Below, piece after piece: positions 1-7,205 of a DNA stretch of 12,311 bases; within the stretch, counting starts at the first letter, position 1, and each line of letters starts with the position of its first letter. This DNA is from Chloroflexota bacterium (GTDB lineage: Bacteria > Chloroflexota > Anaerolineae > Aggregatilineales > Aggregatilineaceae). The stretch covers positions 1-12,311 of the forward strand of contig JACRBK010000709.1 of the NCBI GenBank assembly GCA_016234525.1, in the 5' to 3' direction. The translations under genes and the position numbers were made by a program. The notes under the pieces were generated by a model. It was not told the origin of the DNA. It made no database searches and saw nothing but the letters and a program-made list of their open reading frames with translations.

Positions 1-2899
1 ATCCACCGATCAGCCCCATCAAGCCGTATTCGAGCAGCAGCATCCCTAACACGCGCTCGCGCTGCAAGCCTACTGCTTTCATGATGGCGATCTCGCGCCG
101 CCGTTCCAGCGTGGACAGCGCGACCGAGTTGGCGATCACGATGCCGCCGACGATCAAGGACAGGCCCGCCACCAAAATCGGGAACGAGGTGAACTGATCG
201 ATGAAGCGGTTCAGCAGGTCGTTCAACAGCCGGGTTTCCATCACGAACGCCAGCGGCAGGTCTTCCATCTCGCGCCGCAGCGTGCGAATCTGCTTTTCGT
301 CAATATCCACGACGGCGGCGACGCTGGACGGCGCCAGACCTTGCGCTTTGAACGCTTCTTCTGGTGCATAGTTGGACGAACCGAAGTTCACATCGACATT
401 GGCGCGTTTGTCCACCATACCGACGATCTCGAACGTAATCTCAGGGTTATCGCCCGTGTTGAACGCGCCTGACTCTGAGCCGGGCAGCACTTCAAAGGTC
501 AACAGGTCGCCCACCTCTAACCCGGTGGCGATCACAGCCTGGTCTGCGCCGATAACAATCGGTGGGTAATTACCCTCTTCCGGATTCCAGGGGCCAACAT
601 CAGAGGCGTCCAACTGGCGGCCCTGGTAAAACTTGACATCGGGCAGGTTCGGGCCGATTTCGCGCGCATCTACCCCGGCAAAAGCCCAGCGCAGCCATTC
701 TTCATGCTCTTCGTCTACTGCTGTGGCATTCTGCTTCAGATCGTCATAGGTCAGGCGTTGTCCGGTGCTGTCATCTACCGCTGACTTGAGCGATACCTCA
801 AATGTGCCAACGGCTGAATAACTTTTTACGCCCTCGATGTTGTCGAGTTTTTCCCTGACAGCCGTGAGTGTATCTTCGGCCCCAGCGGCAAAGACGATCA
901 CGTTTCCGCCCACCTGATCTTTGAGCAGCGTCTCGAACTGATCCGACATAGTTTTGGCGAGCATGGTGATCAGACTCAGGGTGAATACCCCCACCACCAG
1001 TGCCAACAGAGTCGAGGCCCCACGCCCTTTGGTAGCGACCATCGAACGCAGCGACAGTTTGAGGTCTACGAACGCGAGGCGCTGGATTATCCGCCCCAGT
1101 ATCCAGAACGGGATCGAGAAGACCACGACCACACTGTTGATAATCCAGATCGGCAGGCTGAGGATCGCGATCAGGATACGCAGCGGCAGGCTGCGCAGTT
1201 TGGGCAGTTTCCAGAGCCACAGATCAGAAAGTTTGCCGCCGCCGATACTCCAGATCAGCACCCACAGCAGCACATAGAGGACACCGACCGCTAAGAAGGT
1301 TCCCACCAGGATGAGCAGCGCTGGGACGAGCATCCCAAAGACTGATCCCAAAACCGGCAGGCCAAGGATAAACATCAGCCAGCGGATGATCCGCCGCCAC
1401 CAAATGTGGTGCGTCCAGCTTGAGAAACTGCCCCCGGCGAGCAGACTTCCGCCGAGTACCAATCCCAAGAATCCACCCGCCTGCGCCGCGATCATTTTGA
1501 TCGAATCGCCGCTTACCAATTCGCTGATCAACGGCTGCGCTACCAGGCTGATCGCCATCATGACAAATACCAGCGCCGCCAACGAACGGGCGCGTCCGGC
1601 TTTGGGGATCACCATATCGGTTGGGCGCAGCACCAGCGCCGGGCGTACCTGACCCGCGGCCAGGGTAGGCATAAACCCAAAGATCGTGGTGATGATGATG
1701 CCCACCACAAAGCCAGTAAGCGCCGGCGTCAGGCTGATTTCAAAGGTCAGCGAACGCGCCAGGAAGGTTTCAGCCACACCCTTGATCGCATAAGCAGCGA
1801 CCCAACCCAGCACGATCCCCAACAAGCTGCCGAATACACCCATCAGCGCGGCTTCAACCAGAAACAGGACCGTGACCTGTTCGGCTTCCAGCCCAACGGT
1901 TTTGAGGACAGCCACTTCGGTCGTGCGGCGGCTGACGATGACCAGCATGGTATTGACGATCCCGATCCCACCGATCAACAGTGAGATCAAGCCCATCAGC
2001 GTGACTAACTGGTTCACAGTGTCGGAAATCTGGTTGTTCTGTTCTTCCAGGTCGTCGGTAGTGATAGTGCTGAGATAGGGGAAGCGTGTCTCAAAATCCT
2101 TGTTGAGCGCTTCGGCCTGGGATGGATCGTCCAGTTTGACGTAGATTTCGCTCGCACCCGGTTTGATCGAGTTGTCGAACAGTTCGACGGTTTTCAGATC
2201 AACATAGTAGTAGCCGATGATATTGCCGAGGATGTTCTCAAAACCACCTTCAACTTTAGTGGGGACAATGCCGCGCAGGGTGAACTGCTCGGTAGCCCCA
2301 GACAATCCCAGGGTATCCCCGACTTTAGCATCCAGCGTATCGGCTAGATTACGGCTGATCACAATATCCGTGGGGGCTTGGATCAGCTCGCTCAGCGATT
2401 TGCCGTCTTCCGATTTGCGCTCGCCATACAGCGGGTATTTCTGCGCGTCGATGAAGAACGGCATGATAAACGTCTGTTCTTTATCGTTCGCCCGGTTGTT
2501 AATGATGAATCCGGCGGTTTCGCCAGTGACCTGACGATAGGTAATTTCGGTGCCGGGGGCGTTGCTGGCGAACCAGGTTTGAATCTGGCCCAACCCGGCC
2601 AGACTGAAATAGTCCTGGCTGTAGCCGCCCTCAGAGGCGATCACCCCTTCATCACGTCCGCGATCCACTGTTTTCTGCGGGACATCGTTTTCAGCATTGG
2701 GGTAAATACGAATATCGCCCCGGTTGCTTTCCTGGATGCTGCCCGTCAACGAATTAGTGATCATCGTCCCCAGGGTTTGCAGGCTGACAATCGCCGCCAC
2801 CCCAGCCGCGATGCACAGCAGCGCGAAGATCGTGCGCTGGCCGTTGACGCGCATATCGTTGAGCGAATGGCGCGTGTAAAAGCGGAATTTCTCGATCAT
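1..2899 (-). CDS. ABC transporter permease, FtsX/MacB type with two FtsX domains (3' end beyond window)
   Basis: The frame opens with ATG at 2897-2899 and stays open for 966 codons to the window edge, so the C-terminus is missing. It is the membrane partner of the ATPase just upstream, whose stop lies 11 nt before this start, so the pair is probably one transcript and translationally coupled. Visible order: a first membrane helix (about residues 23-47), a large extracytoplasmic MacB-like domain (about 48-285), a first FtsX domain (about 285-425, with the sequence SRRTTEVAVLKTVGLE), several further hydrophobic segments (about 437-605), another helix (about 630-655), a second extracytoplasmic domain (about 657-900) and the beginning of a second FtsX domain (about 904 onward, ERRREIAIMKAVGLQ). 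In this family the ATPase drives mechanical conformational change for export or envelope remodelling. The substrate cannot be told. The hydrophobic middle is longer than in standard two-FtsX permeases. Confidence 0.93.
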   Translation of the reverse strand, partial: MIEKFRFYTRHSLNDMRVNGQRTIFALLCIAAGVAAIVSLQTLGTMITNSLTGSIQESNRGDIRIYPNAENDVPQKTVDRGRDEGVIASEGGYSQDYFSLAGLGQIQTWFASNAPGTEITYRQVTGETAGFIINNRANDKEQTFIMPFFIDAQKYPLYGERKSEDGKSLSELIQAPTDIVISRNLADTLDAKVGDTLGLSGATEQFTLRGIVPTKVEGGFENILGNIIGYYYVDLKTVELFDNSIKPGASEIYVKLDDPSQAEALNKDFETRFPYLSTITTDDLEEQNNQISDTVNQLVTLMGLISLLIGGIGIVNTMLVIVSRRTTEVAVLKTVGLEAEQVTVLFLVEAALMGVFGSLLGIVLGWVAAYAIKGVAETFLARSLTFEISLTPALTGFVVGIIITTIFGFMPTLAAGQVRPALVLRPTDMVIPKAGRARSLAALVFVMMAISLVAQPLISELVSGDSIKMIAAQAGGFLGLVLGGSLLAGGSFSSWTHHIWWRRIIRWLMFILGLPVLGSVFGMLVPALLILVGTFLAVGVLYVLLWVLIWSIGGGKLSDLWLWKLPKLRSLPLRILIAILSLPIWIINSVVVVFSIPFWILGRIIQRLAFVDLKLSLRSMVATKGRGASTLLALVVGVFTLSLITMLAKTMSDQFETLLKDQVGGNVIVFAAGAEDTLTAVREKLDNIEGVKSYSAVGTFEVSLKSAVDDSTGQRLTYDDLKQNATAVDEEHEEWLRWAFAGVDAREIGPNLPDVKFYQGRQLDASDVGPWNPEEGNYPPIVIGADQAVIATGLEVGDLLTFEVLPGSESGAFNTGDNPEITFEIVGMVDKRANVDVNFGSSNYAPEEAFKAQGLAPSSVAAVVDIDEKQIRTLRREMEDLPLAFVMETRLLNDLLNRFIDQFTSFPILVAGLSLIVGGIVIANSVALSTLERRREIAIMKAVGLQRERVLGMLLLEYGLMGLIGG

Positions 2900-2910
2900 G
2901 GTTGTTCTGC

Positions 2911-3705
2911 CTATCTTCCTTCGACGGTCAGCGCAGAAAGCATCTCGCCAGTGGCGCGTTTGTCTTTTAAGAGTTTGACTGCCGTCATTTGTGCCGTCGA
3001 GCGCGCGTCGACATCCTGCGCGATCTGGCCGTCTATCAGCGAGACCAGGCGGTCCATCTGCGCCGCGACGCTCATATCGTGTGTCACAATTACCACCGTT
3101 GTCCCGGTCTGTTTTTGCACGTCGCGCAGGGCGCGCAGCACAATATCACTGGATTCCGTGTCCAGGTTACCGGTCGGCTCGTCGCACAATAACAGCGGCG
3201 GCTGGTTGGCGAGGGCGCGGGCAATCGCCACGCGCTGCTGCTGGCCGCCCGAAAGCTGCGATGGGCGGTGGTGCATCCGGTCGCCCAGGCCCAGCAGTTC
3301 GAGCAGTTCTTTCGCGCGGTGGCTGGGCGTATACTTGCGGTGGCGCGCAAACTGGATCGGAAGTGCCACGTTTTCGAGTGCTGACAGAGTCGGGATCAAA
3401 TTGAAAAACTGGAAGACAAACCCGATCTTTTCATTACGAACGCGGGTGAGCGCGCGCTCATCCAGGTTGGTGATGTCCTGACCGTCAATATAGACATTTC
3501 CACTGGTGGGGGTGTCTAGCCCGCCGATCAAACCTAACAGGGTAGATTTACCACTGCCCGACGGCCCGATGATCCCCATAAACTCACCCCCGGCCACCGA
3601 GACTGAGACGCCGCGCAGCGCATGGACGACGACTTCGCCCATGTTCAAATCTTTGCGCAGGTTTTCGGTACGGACGACAGCATGATTATTGTTTGAATTC
3701 GCCAT
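2911..3705 (-). CDS. ABC transporter ATP-binding protein, MacB/LolD type
   Basis: A 264-aa cytoplasmic ATPase with every nucleotide-binding motif intact: Walker A GPSGSGKST (47-55), Q-loop glutamine 99, signature LSGGQQQR (151-158), Walker B LLLCDEP (171-177), D-loop GNLD (179-182) and switch histidine 209 in VTHD. The FVFQFFNLIPTLSALENV stretch is typical of the LolD/MacB/FtsE branch, which fits the FtsX-type permease immediately downstream. The ATG at 3703-3705 is preceded by an AAGGGAAAA ribosome binding site. The last 35 or so residues extend beyond the usual ATPase core without a recognised domain. A possible -10 (TATACT on the minus strand, 3820-3825) lies about 115 nt upstream, but its -35 is poor, so the promoter is uncertain. 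The exported substrate is unknown; macrolide or lipoprotein transport should not be assumed from family membership. Confidence 0.96.
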   Translation of the reverse strand: MANSNNNHAVVRTENLRKDLNMGEVVVHALRGVSVSVAGGEFMGIIGPSGSGKSTLLGLIGGLDTPTSGNVYIDGQDITNLDERALTRVRNEKIGFVFQFFNLIPTLSALENVALPIQFARHRKYTPSHRAKELLELLGLGDRMHHRPSQLSGGQQQRVAIARALANQPPLLLCDEPTGNLDTESSDIVLRALRDVQKQTGTTVVIVTHDMSVAAQMDRLVSLIDGQIAQDVDARSTAQMTAVKLLKDKRATGEMLSALTVEGR

Positions 3706-3866
3706 TGCTTTTTTCCCTTTAAGATCGGCTTTTCTGTTGGCATGTGTAGATTGTAAGACTGTGATGGGTTTTTACCGAAAAGCCCCCTACCAATTCAGAC
3801 GGGCTGCATATCTACTGCCAGTATAATTTACGCGCAAGATGCCAGAGGGTTGCGAGAAAGTAGAAT

Positions 3867-3900
3867 AAAAAAACCAGCAGCATAAATGCTCCTGGTTTTT
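3867..3900 (-). terminator. Rho-independent terminator of the tRNA-Pro unit
   Basis: On the minus strand, six nucleotides after the tRNA 3' end, AACCAG-x-AGCA pairs with TGCT-x-CTGGTT around a TTTA loop with one G-G mismatch, followed by a run of seven T. On the plus strand the same hairpin is followed by five T, so it may work both ways. It separates the tRNA from the ABC transporter operon. Confidence 0.85.
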
Positions 3901-3905
3901 CTGAG

Positions 3906-3979
3906 TCGGGGTGGCCGGACTTGAACCGGCGACCTCTGCGTCCCAAACGCAGCGCGCTGGCCAACTGCGCTACACCCCG
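3906..3979 (-). tRNA. tRNA-Pro (anticodon TGG)
   Basis: A 74-nt cloverleaf on the minus strand. The acceptor stem CGGGGTG pairs with CACCCCG and is followed by discriminator A. The D-arm GCGC/GCGC encloses AGTTGGCCA. The anticodon stem CTGCG/CGCAG encloses TTTGGGA with anticodon TGG. The variable loop is AGGTC and the T-arm GCCGG/CCGGC encloses TTCAAGT. The first base is C, as expected for tRNA-Pro. The 3' CCA is not encoded (CTCAG follows the discriminator), so it must be added by CCA nucleotidyltransferase. The gene stands alone, with its own promoter 10 bases upstream and terminators on both sides. Confidence 0.97.
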
Positions 3980-3988
3980 TACACCTTT

Positions 3989-4017
3989 AGTATATCCGTC
4001 CCTGATCACACTGGCAA
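3989..4017 (-). promoter_or_regulatory. Sigma70-type promoter of tRNA-Pro
   Basis: On the minus strand the -35 box TTGCCA (4012-4017) and the -10 box TATACT (3989-3994) are 17 nt apart, each matching five of six consensus bases. Transcription would begin around 3982, only a few bases before the mature tRNA 5' end at 3979, so little 5' processing would be needed. Confidence 0.75.
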
Positions 4018-4021
4018 GGGT

Positions 4022-4077
4022 AAAAAAATAGGACCGTTTGTGGAGAGGGGGGGACACCACAAACGGCCCTGTTTTAT
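4022..4077. terminator. Strong bidirectional terminator hairpin
   Basis: GGACCGTTTGTGG (4031-4043) pairs with CCACAAACGGCCC (4057-4069), about 12 bp with one mismatch, around a G-rich loop. The minus strand ends in a seven-T run (4022-4028) and the plus strand in GTTTTATT (4071-4078). On the minus strand it would stop transcripts from the nuclease/NYN unit before they reach the tRNA promoter. Confidence 0.8.
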
Positions 4078-4078
4078 T

Positions 4079-4302
4079 CGGCCTAACGACGACAGCGGCG
4101 ACGCGCATCTCCGTGTGTGTCAGGCCCAGCGTCTCTCATAACAAGCCACTTCTATCCCATTACATGAGCCACTGCATCCGATCAAGTAGAGACGCTTGAT
4201 TGAATGTATGTTAAATCGAGGGGGTTAAATACGTATGAATGATAGATGAGAAAAAGATGAGAGGGGGTTCGATCCGCTTTGGGGTGTTTTTGCTCACTTT
4301 AC
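4079..4302. other. Gene-free stretch with a 9-bp inverted repeat
   Basis: No convincing gene lies between the terminator at 4022-4077 and the end of the NYN gene. AGCGTCTCT (4128-4136) and AGAGACGCT (4188-4196) form a perfect 9-bp inverted repeat with a 51-nt loop. A second, mutually exclusive hairpin, ATCAAG/CTTGAT (4181-4186 with 4195-4200), overlaps its right arm. On the minus strand this would be the 3' untranslated region of the nuclease/NYN mRNA. I could not match it to a known RNA family. Confidence 0.4.
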
Positions 4303-4776
4303 TCAGTCGTTTTCGTCTGGTTCTACGCCGAAAAGGTCGAGCCACTCTTGGACTTCACTGGGACTCAAATGGGGGTTAGGGTCTTCTTCGTCAGCTACAG
4401 CAGGTGAGTTGATCTGCCGCACAAAAACGGCGGGTGATAAGACATGAATCCGGCGGCGCAAGGCGGCGCTGACAATTTCTTGATCGGCAGAGACGACCAC
4501 CACGCTGCCCGGATCGCGCACGTTTTGAATGCGCTCCAGAATGATCGCGTCGGCGGTTGTCCCTCCGTGCGCAAAAACCACCTGGACGCTTGGCGTGGAG
4601 AGGCTGCGCGACATCCCCCCCGGCAGTCCACCATCAAAAATCACCGTGCAGCGTTTGCCGCTGCGCCCCATAAATCCTCGCAGCCGTTCCACCAGTTTTG
4701 CTTCGTCCTGCGGATCATCCAGGCTGAGGCCGGGAAATTGGCCGATCAAATTATGGCCGTCAATCAGGTAAGGCAT
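4303..4776 (-). CDS. YacP-like NYN (PIN-fold) domain protein, probable RNA endonuclease
   Basis: A 157-aa protein. The acidic residues expected of a PIN/NYN metal site are present: D6 in LIDGHN, D48 in VIFDGG, D76 in ADAIILERI and D98 in VVVSADQEI. Family members such as Bacillus Rae1/YacP are small cytoplasmic ribonucleases; here that function is inferred. After the domain, an acidic spacer (about 129-137) leads to LSPSEVQEWLDLFG (137-150), which looks like a short docking tail. The ATG at 4774-4776 lies 3 nt after the stop of the upstream gene, and its GGAGAA ribosome binding site sits inside the last two codons of that gene, so translation is probably coupled. The nearest obvious terminator is about 230 nt downstream at 4022-4077. 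Confidence 0.88.
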   Translation of the reverse strand: MPYLIDGHNLIGQFPGLSLDDPQDEAKLVERLRGFMGRSGKRCTVIFDGGLPGGMSRSLSTPSVQVVFAHGGTTADAIILERIQNVRDPGSVVVVSADQEIVSAALRRRIHVLSPAVFVRQINSPAVADEEDPNPHLSPSEVQEWLDLFGVEPDEND

Positions 4777-4779
4777 GGC

Positions 4780-5883
4780 TTATTCTCCCGATTCCGTAGG
4801 TTCGAGGATCAGCCGCGCAACGACCGGATGATGATCGGATGTGCCATAGTTGGACACCACATACGCATCATAGGCGGTAAAATGCGGGCTGTGCCAGACA
4901 TAATCCAGCCGGACGACGGGCAGAAAATTCATAAAATCGAAGACGCTTTTGGCAGAGAAAGTAAATCCCAGACCCCAACCGGCTTCGCGGAACGAGTCAT
5001 CTAACACATGATCGAGCTTGTGATAATCATCACTCTGATCGGTCAGGTTACAGTCACACAACATCAAAACAGGGTCTTTTTCCATCGTCAGCCGTTGCAG
5101 CAGCGCCGCTATGGACTCTTCTCGGTCTGCATCATCATAGGCGAAGGGCGATGTCTGACTAACCGGGGTATGGGGATGAACTACGTAGACGGCTACCCGT
5201 GTTCCTTCCACATCGAGCACCACCCGTATATATTGAATGGCCCCAATGTTTGACCGTTTGACATACTGTTCCAACACGGGATACTGGCTCAGCAACCCCA
5301 CTCCCTGGCGCTGCGGCGCAAGATAAAATACCTGATAAGGATATTTGTCGCCGAGTTCCTCACGGAGCGTAATGGCACGTCCGCGCGCCAACTCTTGCAC
5401 ACCGATGATAGTGGTATCCAGTGATTGTAACACATCCACAATCGAGGCGGACTGAGAGTAGATGGATTTGAGATTATAGGTTGCTGCGCTTAATTCTATG
5501 CCGTCATGTCCTCCGGCAGAGGTGCGTTCCGGCCAATACATCGGGCCATAGAGCATGATAAAGGCGCACAACATCGGCATTTGAGGCACGATCAGCACCC
5601 ACCGGCGGCGCGAAAAGATCGCTACGCCGCCGCTGATCAGCGCTCCGAGCGCCCACCAGGGGACCAGATTATTCGCAAACGCGACCCAATGCCACTGTTC
5701 ACCTATTATCAGCCGGGCCAGCAGGTAGAGACTGGTCATGCATCCATAGCTGAAGATTCCGATCAGCACTAACCGCCAGACGATACCTGTTCCACGCACA
5801 ACGATAACGCGGCTGGAATGATAAAAATCGGATAACGGGGGTCTGGACATGATGATCCATAATTTCTCAAAGTGTACCCCCAC
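4780..5883 (-). CDS. Membrane-anchored endonuclease/exonuclease/phosphatase (EEP) family protein
   Basis: 367 aa from a GTG start at 5881-5883, preceded by AGAGGG. An in-frame ATG at 5848-5850 (residue 12) is an alternative, supported only by a weak GGA. Three predicted membrane helices (about 34-60, 66-90, 95-117) precede an EEP catalytic domain (about 130-360). Its usual catalytic residues are all visible: N137 in TYNLKS, E164 in GVQE, histidines 236 and 238 in VVHPHTP, D277 and N279 in CDCNL, D327 in RLDYVW, and the SDHHP motif at 349-353. Such enzymes hydrolyse phosphodiester or phosphate-ester bonds in nucleic acids, phospholipids or inositol phosphates; the substrate cannot be read from sequence. 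Helix topology probably places the domain outside the membrane. It is followed 3 nt later by the NYN gene. Confidence 0.9.
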   Translation of the reverse strand: MGVHFEKLWIIMSRPPLSDFYHSSRVIVVRGTGIVWRLVLIGIFSYGCMTSLYLLARLIIGEQWHWVAFANNLVPWWALGALISGGVAIFSRRRWVLIVPQMPMLCAFIMLYGPMYWPERTSAGGHDGIELSAATYNLKSIYSQSASIVDVLQSLDTTIIGVQELARGRAITLREELGDKYPYQVFYLAPQRQGVGLLSQYPVLEQYVKRSNIGAIQYIRVVLDVEGTRVAVYVVHPHTPVSQTSPFAYDDADREESIAALLQRLTMEKDPVLMLCDCNLTDQSDDYHKLDHVLDDSFREAGWGLGFTFSAKSVFDFMNFLPVVRLDYVWHSPHFTAYDAYVVSNYGTSDHHPVVARLILEPTESGE

Positions 5884-5919
5884 TATACCCTCTTGCTCGC
5901 CAACGGCCTAACACTCGTT

Positions 5920-6023
5920 GGAATATTCCCGCCCGCTAGTGAACCAACACCTGCTGAGATATTCCCGCAGCGTTAGTCACCTGACCCTCTTGGGATATTC
6001 CTGTATCGTTAGCGATCTATCAC
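5920..6023. repeat. Degenerate 36-bp tandem repeat, three copies
   Basis: Copies start at 5920, 5956 and 5992, exactly 36 nt apart. Each begins with G(G/A)(A/G)ATATTCC, followed by (C/T)G, then a CGTTAGT-like block, then an ACC-rich tail. The first copy begins with the perfect palindrome GGAATATTCC. A weaker match to the tail block (CCTAACACTCGTTG) directly precedes copy one. The third copy overlaps the stop codon of the HEAT-repeat gene. The array fills the region upstream of the EEP gene, so it may be regulatory or a decaying minisatellite. Confidence 0.7.
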
Positions 6024-7025
6024 GCGCTGGGCGGTCTGGCGCACCGCGACGTTTGGATCGTGCTGGGCGACCTGCTCGACCAAGCGCCGCGCCGCCGGAT
6101 CATTGATCCAAGCCAGCGTTTCGACAGCCGTCTGTCGTGCTTCGGGGTAGCGGCAGCGCAGGAGATCGACCGCTGCCCGCCGGAGTGCATCCTCAGCGAT
6201 CTCGCGGGTCGCATCATCCGCATGGTGGGCGGCGACAGATCGCAGCCGCGATACCACGTCGGCGGCAAGGGATGGCATTACGGCATTATCAGGCGTCTCT
6301 ACGGGCAGCGCTGCCCGGCGGCGAAGTTGGTTTACCAGCAGTTTGGTTTCACGGCTCAGCAGCGAGGGGTTATGCTCATCGAACGGATCATGATCGACTT
6401 TTTGCAGCAAAGAAGTGATAGCGCTCTGTGCGATCTGGCGTATCGTCGCGTCGGGGTCATCATCCGCGACTCCTAACAAAACATCAACCGACCGCGCATC
6501 CCCCAACCATTCCAGCCTATAGATTACCTGCTGGCGAATTTGGGCATCCTGATGCGACAGGTTCTCTAATAACAAGGTTTTCAGCGTGCTGCGCGCCTGC
6601 TTTTGGTTGGTATCGTCTGGGTCGCTTTCGATAATTTTTTCCAGCGGGCCAATCGCGCCCGGATCATTTAATTCGCCCACGGTGCGGATCGCCATAAAAC
6701 GCACATCAGGATTATCATGGTTAAGCGCCTGAACCAGCGCATTAACGGCCACAGGTCCGATCTTCACCAAGGCATCCTTCGCGATCCAGGCCAGGTTTTG
6801 GTGATTAAAACTCAACACCAGGGCATCGATAGCGCGGGGATCGCCAATATTGCCCAGCGCGACAATCGCCGATCCGCTCTGGTATTCGTTGCGGATGGCA
6901 TGAGGGATCAGCATCTCGACGGCCTCTTGGGCGCGCAGATGGCCTAATTCTTCGATCAGCTTGCTCTGGTCTATCGGATCGGCTTCACGCCGGAGGTTTT
7001 CGAGAAGAGTGTGGATGTCGGACAT
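6009..7025 (-). CDS. HEAT-repeat (PBS-lyase-like) scaffold protein
   Basis: 338 aa from the ATG at 7023-7025. This start is chosen because TTGGAGAA lies at the right distance upstream (7 nt spacing); an in-frame ATG further upstream (7091) lacks a comparable site and would overlap the likely -10. The protein is almost wholly alpha-helical tandem repeats of about 31 residues, with recurring features such as IVALGNIGDPRAIDAL, NPDVRFMAIRTVGELNDPGAI, LEWLGDARSVDVLL and ETLAWINDPAARRLVEQVA. A break with fewer repeat features spans about 210-260. No signal peptide or membrane segment is seen, so it is probably cytoplasmic. HEAT repeats make curved protein-binding scaffolds; the partner is unknown. 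It is transcribed away from the LysM gene and lies 125 nt upstream of the EEP gene on the same strand. Confidence 0.9.
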   Translation of the reverse strand: MSDIHTLLENLRREADPIDQSKLIEELGHLRAQEAVEMLIPHAIRNEYQSGSAIVALGNIGDPRAIDALVLSFNHQNLAWIAKDALVKIGPVAVNALVQALNHDNPDVRFMAIRTVGELNDPGAIGPLEKIIESDPDDTNQKQARSTLKTLLLENLSHQDAQIRQQVIYRLEWLGDARSVDVLLGVADDDPDATIRQIAQSAITSLLQKVDHDPFDEHNPSLLSRETKLLVNQLRRRAALPVETPDNAVMPSLAADVVSRLRSVAAHHADDATREIAEDALRRAAVDLLRCRYPEARQTAVETLAWINDPAARRLVEQVAQHDPNVAVRQTAQRVIDR

Positions 7026-7086
7026 GGACGATTCTCCAAGAGAGCGTGTGATGCGGTTGGGATTGATGCGGCCTGGTTGATCATTC

Positions 7087-7116
7087 ATCATACACTGATC
7101 GGGCCTTGCGCGGCAA
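7087..7116 (-). promoter_or_regulatory. Candidate promoter of the HEAT-repeat gene
   Basis: On the minus strand, TTGCCG (7111-7116) and TATGAT (7087-7092) are separated by 18 nt. The -10 matches five of six consensus bases and the -35 four. The implied leader is about 55 nt. Confidence 0.45.
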
Positions 7117-7121
7117 TCCCT

Positions 7122-7150
7122 TTGCGGCGTACTGCCGCATGTGGTAATAT
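7122..7150 (+). promoter_or_regulatory. Candidate promoter and overlapping palindrome of the LysM gene
   Basis: TTGCGG (7122-7127), a 17-nt spacer and TAATAT (7145-7150), with a TGG extended -10 element directly before. A perfect inverted repeat TGCGGC-GTACT-GCCGCA (7123-7139) overlaps the -35 and the spacer, a position where a repressor could block polymerase. The start codon is 56 nt downstream. Confidence 0.45.
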
Positions 7151-7205
7151 CCTTCCCTGTGCATTCTTCAGTCTAGCGCACACACAAAAATATGGGGTAT
7201 CGGGT

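Noticed and set aside
2378..3481. Long plus-strand open frame of 367 codons
   Set aside because: It lies opposite the ATPase and permease genes, which have clear family motifs, and shows no domain features of its own; a mirror of coding bias.
3812..4108. Open frames covering the tRNA region on both strands
   Set aside because: They run through the tRNA-Pro cloverleaf, its promoter and two terminators, so they are chance readings of RNA-gene sequence.
4444..5004. Plus-strand open frame of 186 codons across the NYN/EEP genes
   Set aside because: It spans the junction of two genes with intact catalytic motifs on the other strand and has no supporting site or motif.
5920..6023. CRISPR array suggested by the 36-nt period
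   Set aside because: The whole 36-nt unit is repeated with mismatches and no unique spacers alternate with conserved repeats; no cas genes are nearby.
7011..7205. N-terminal extension of the LysM protein upstream of 7206
   Set aside because: The added residues would cross the divergent promoter region and bury the membrane anchor internally; the ATG at 7206 gives a normal basic start before the helix.
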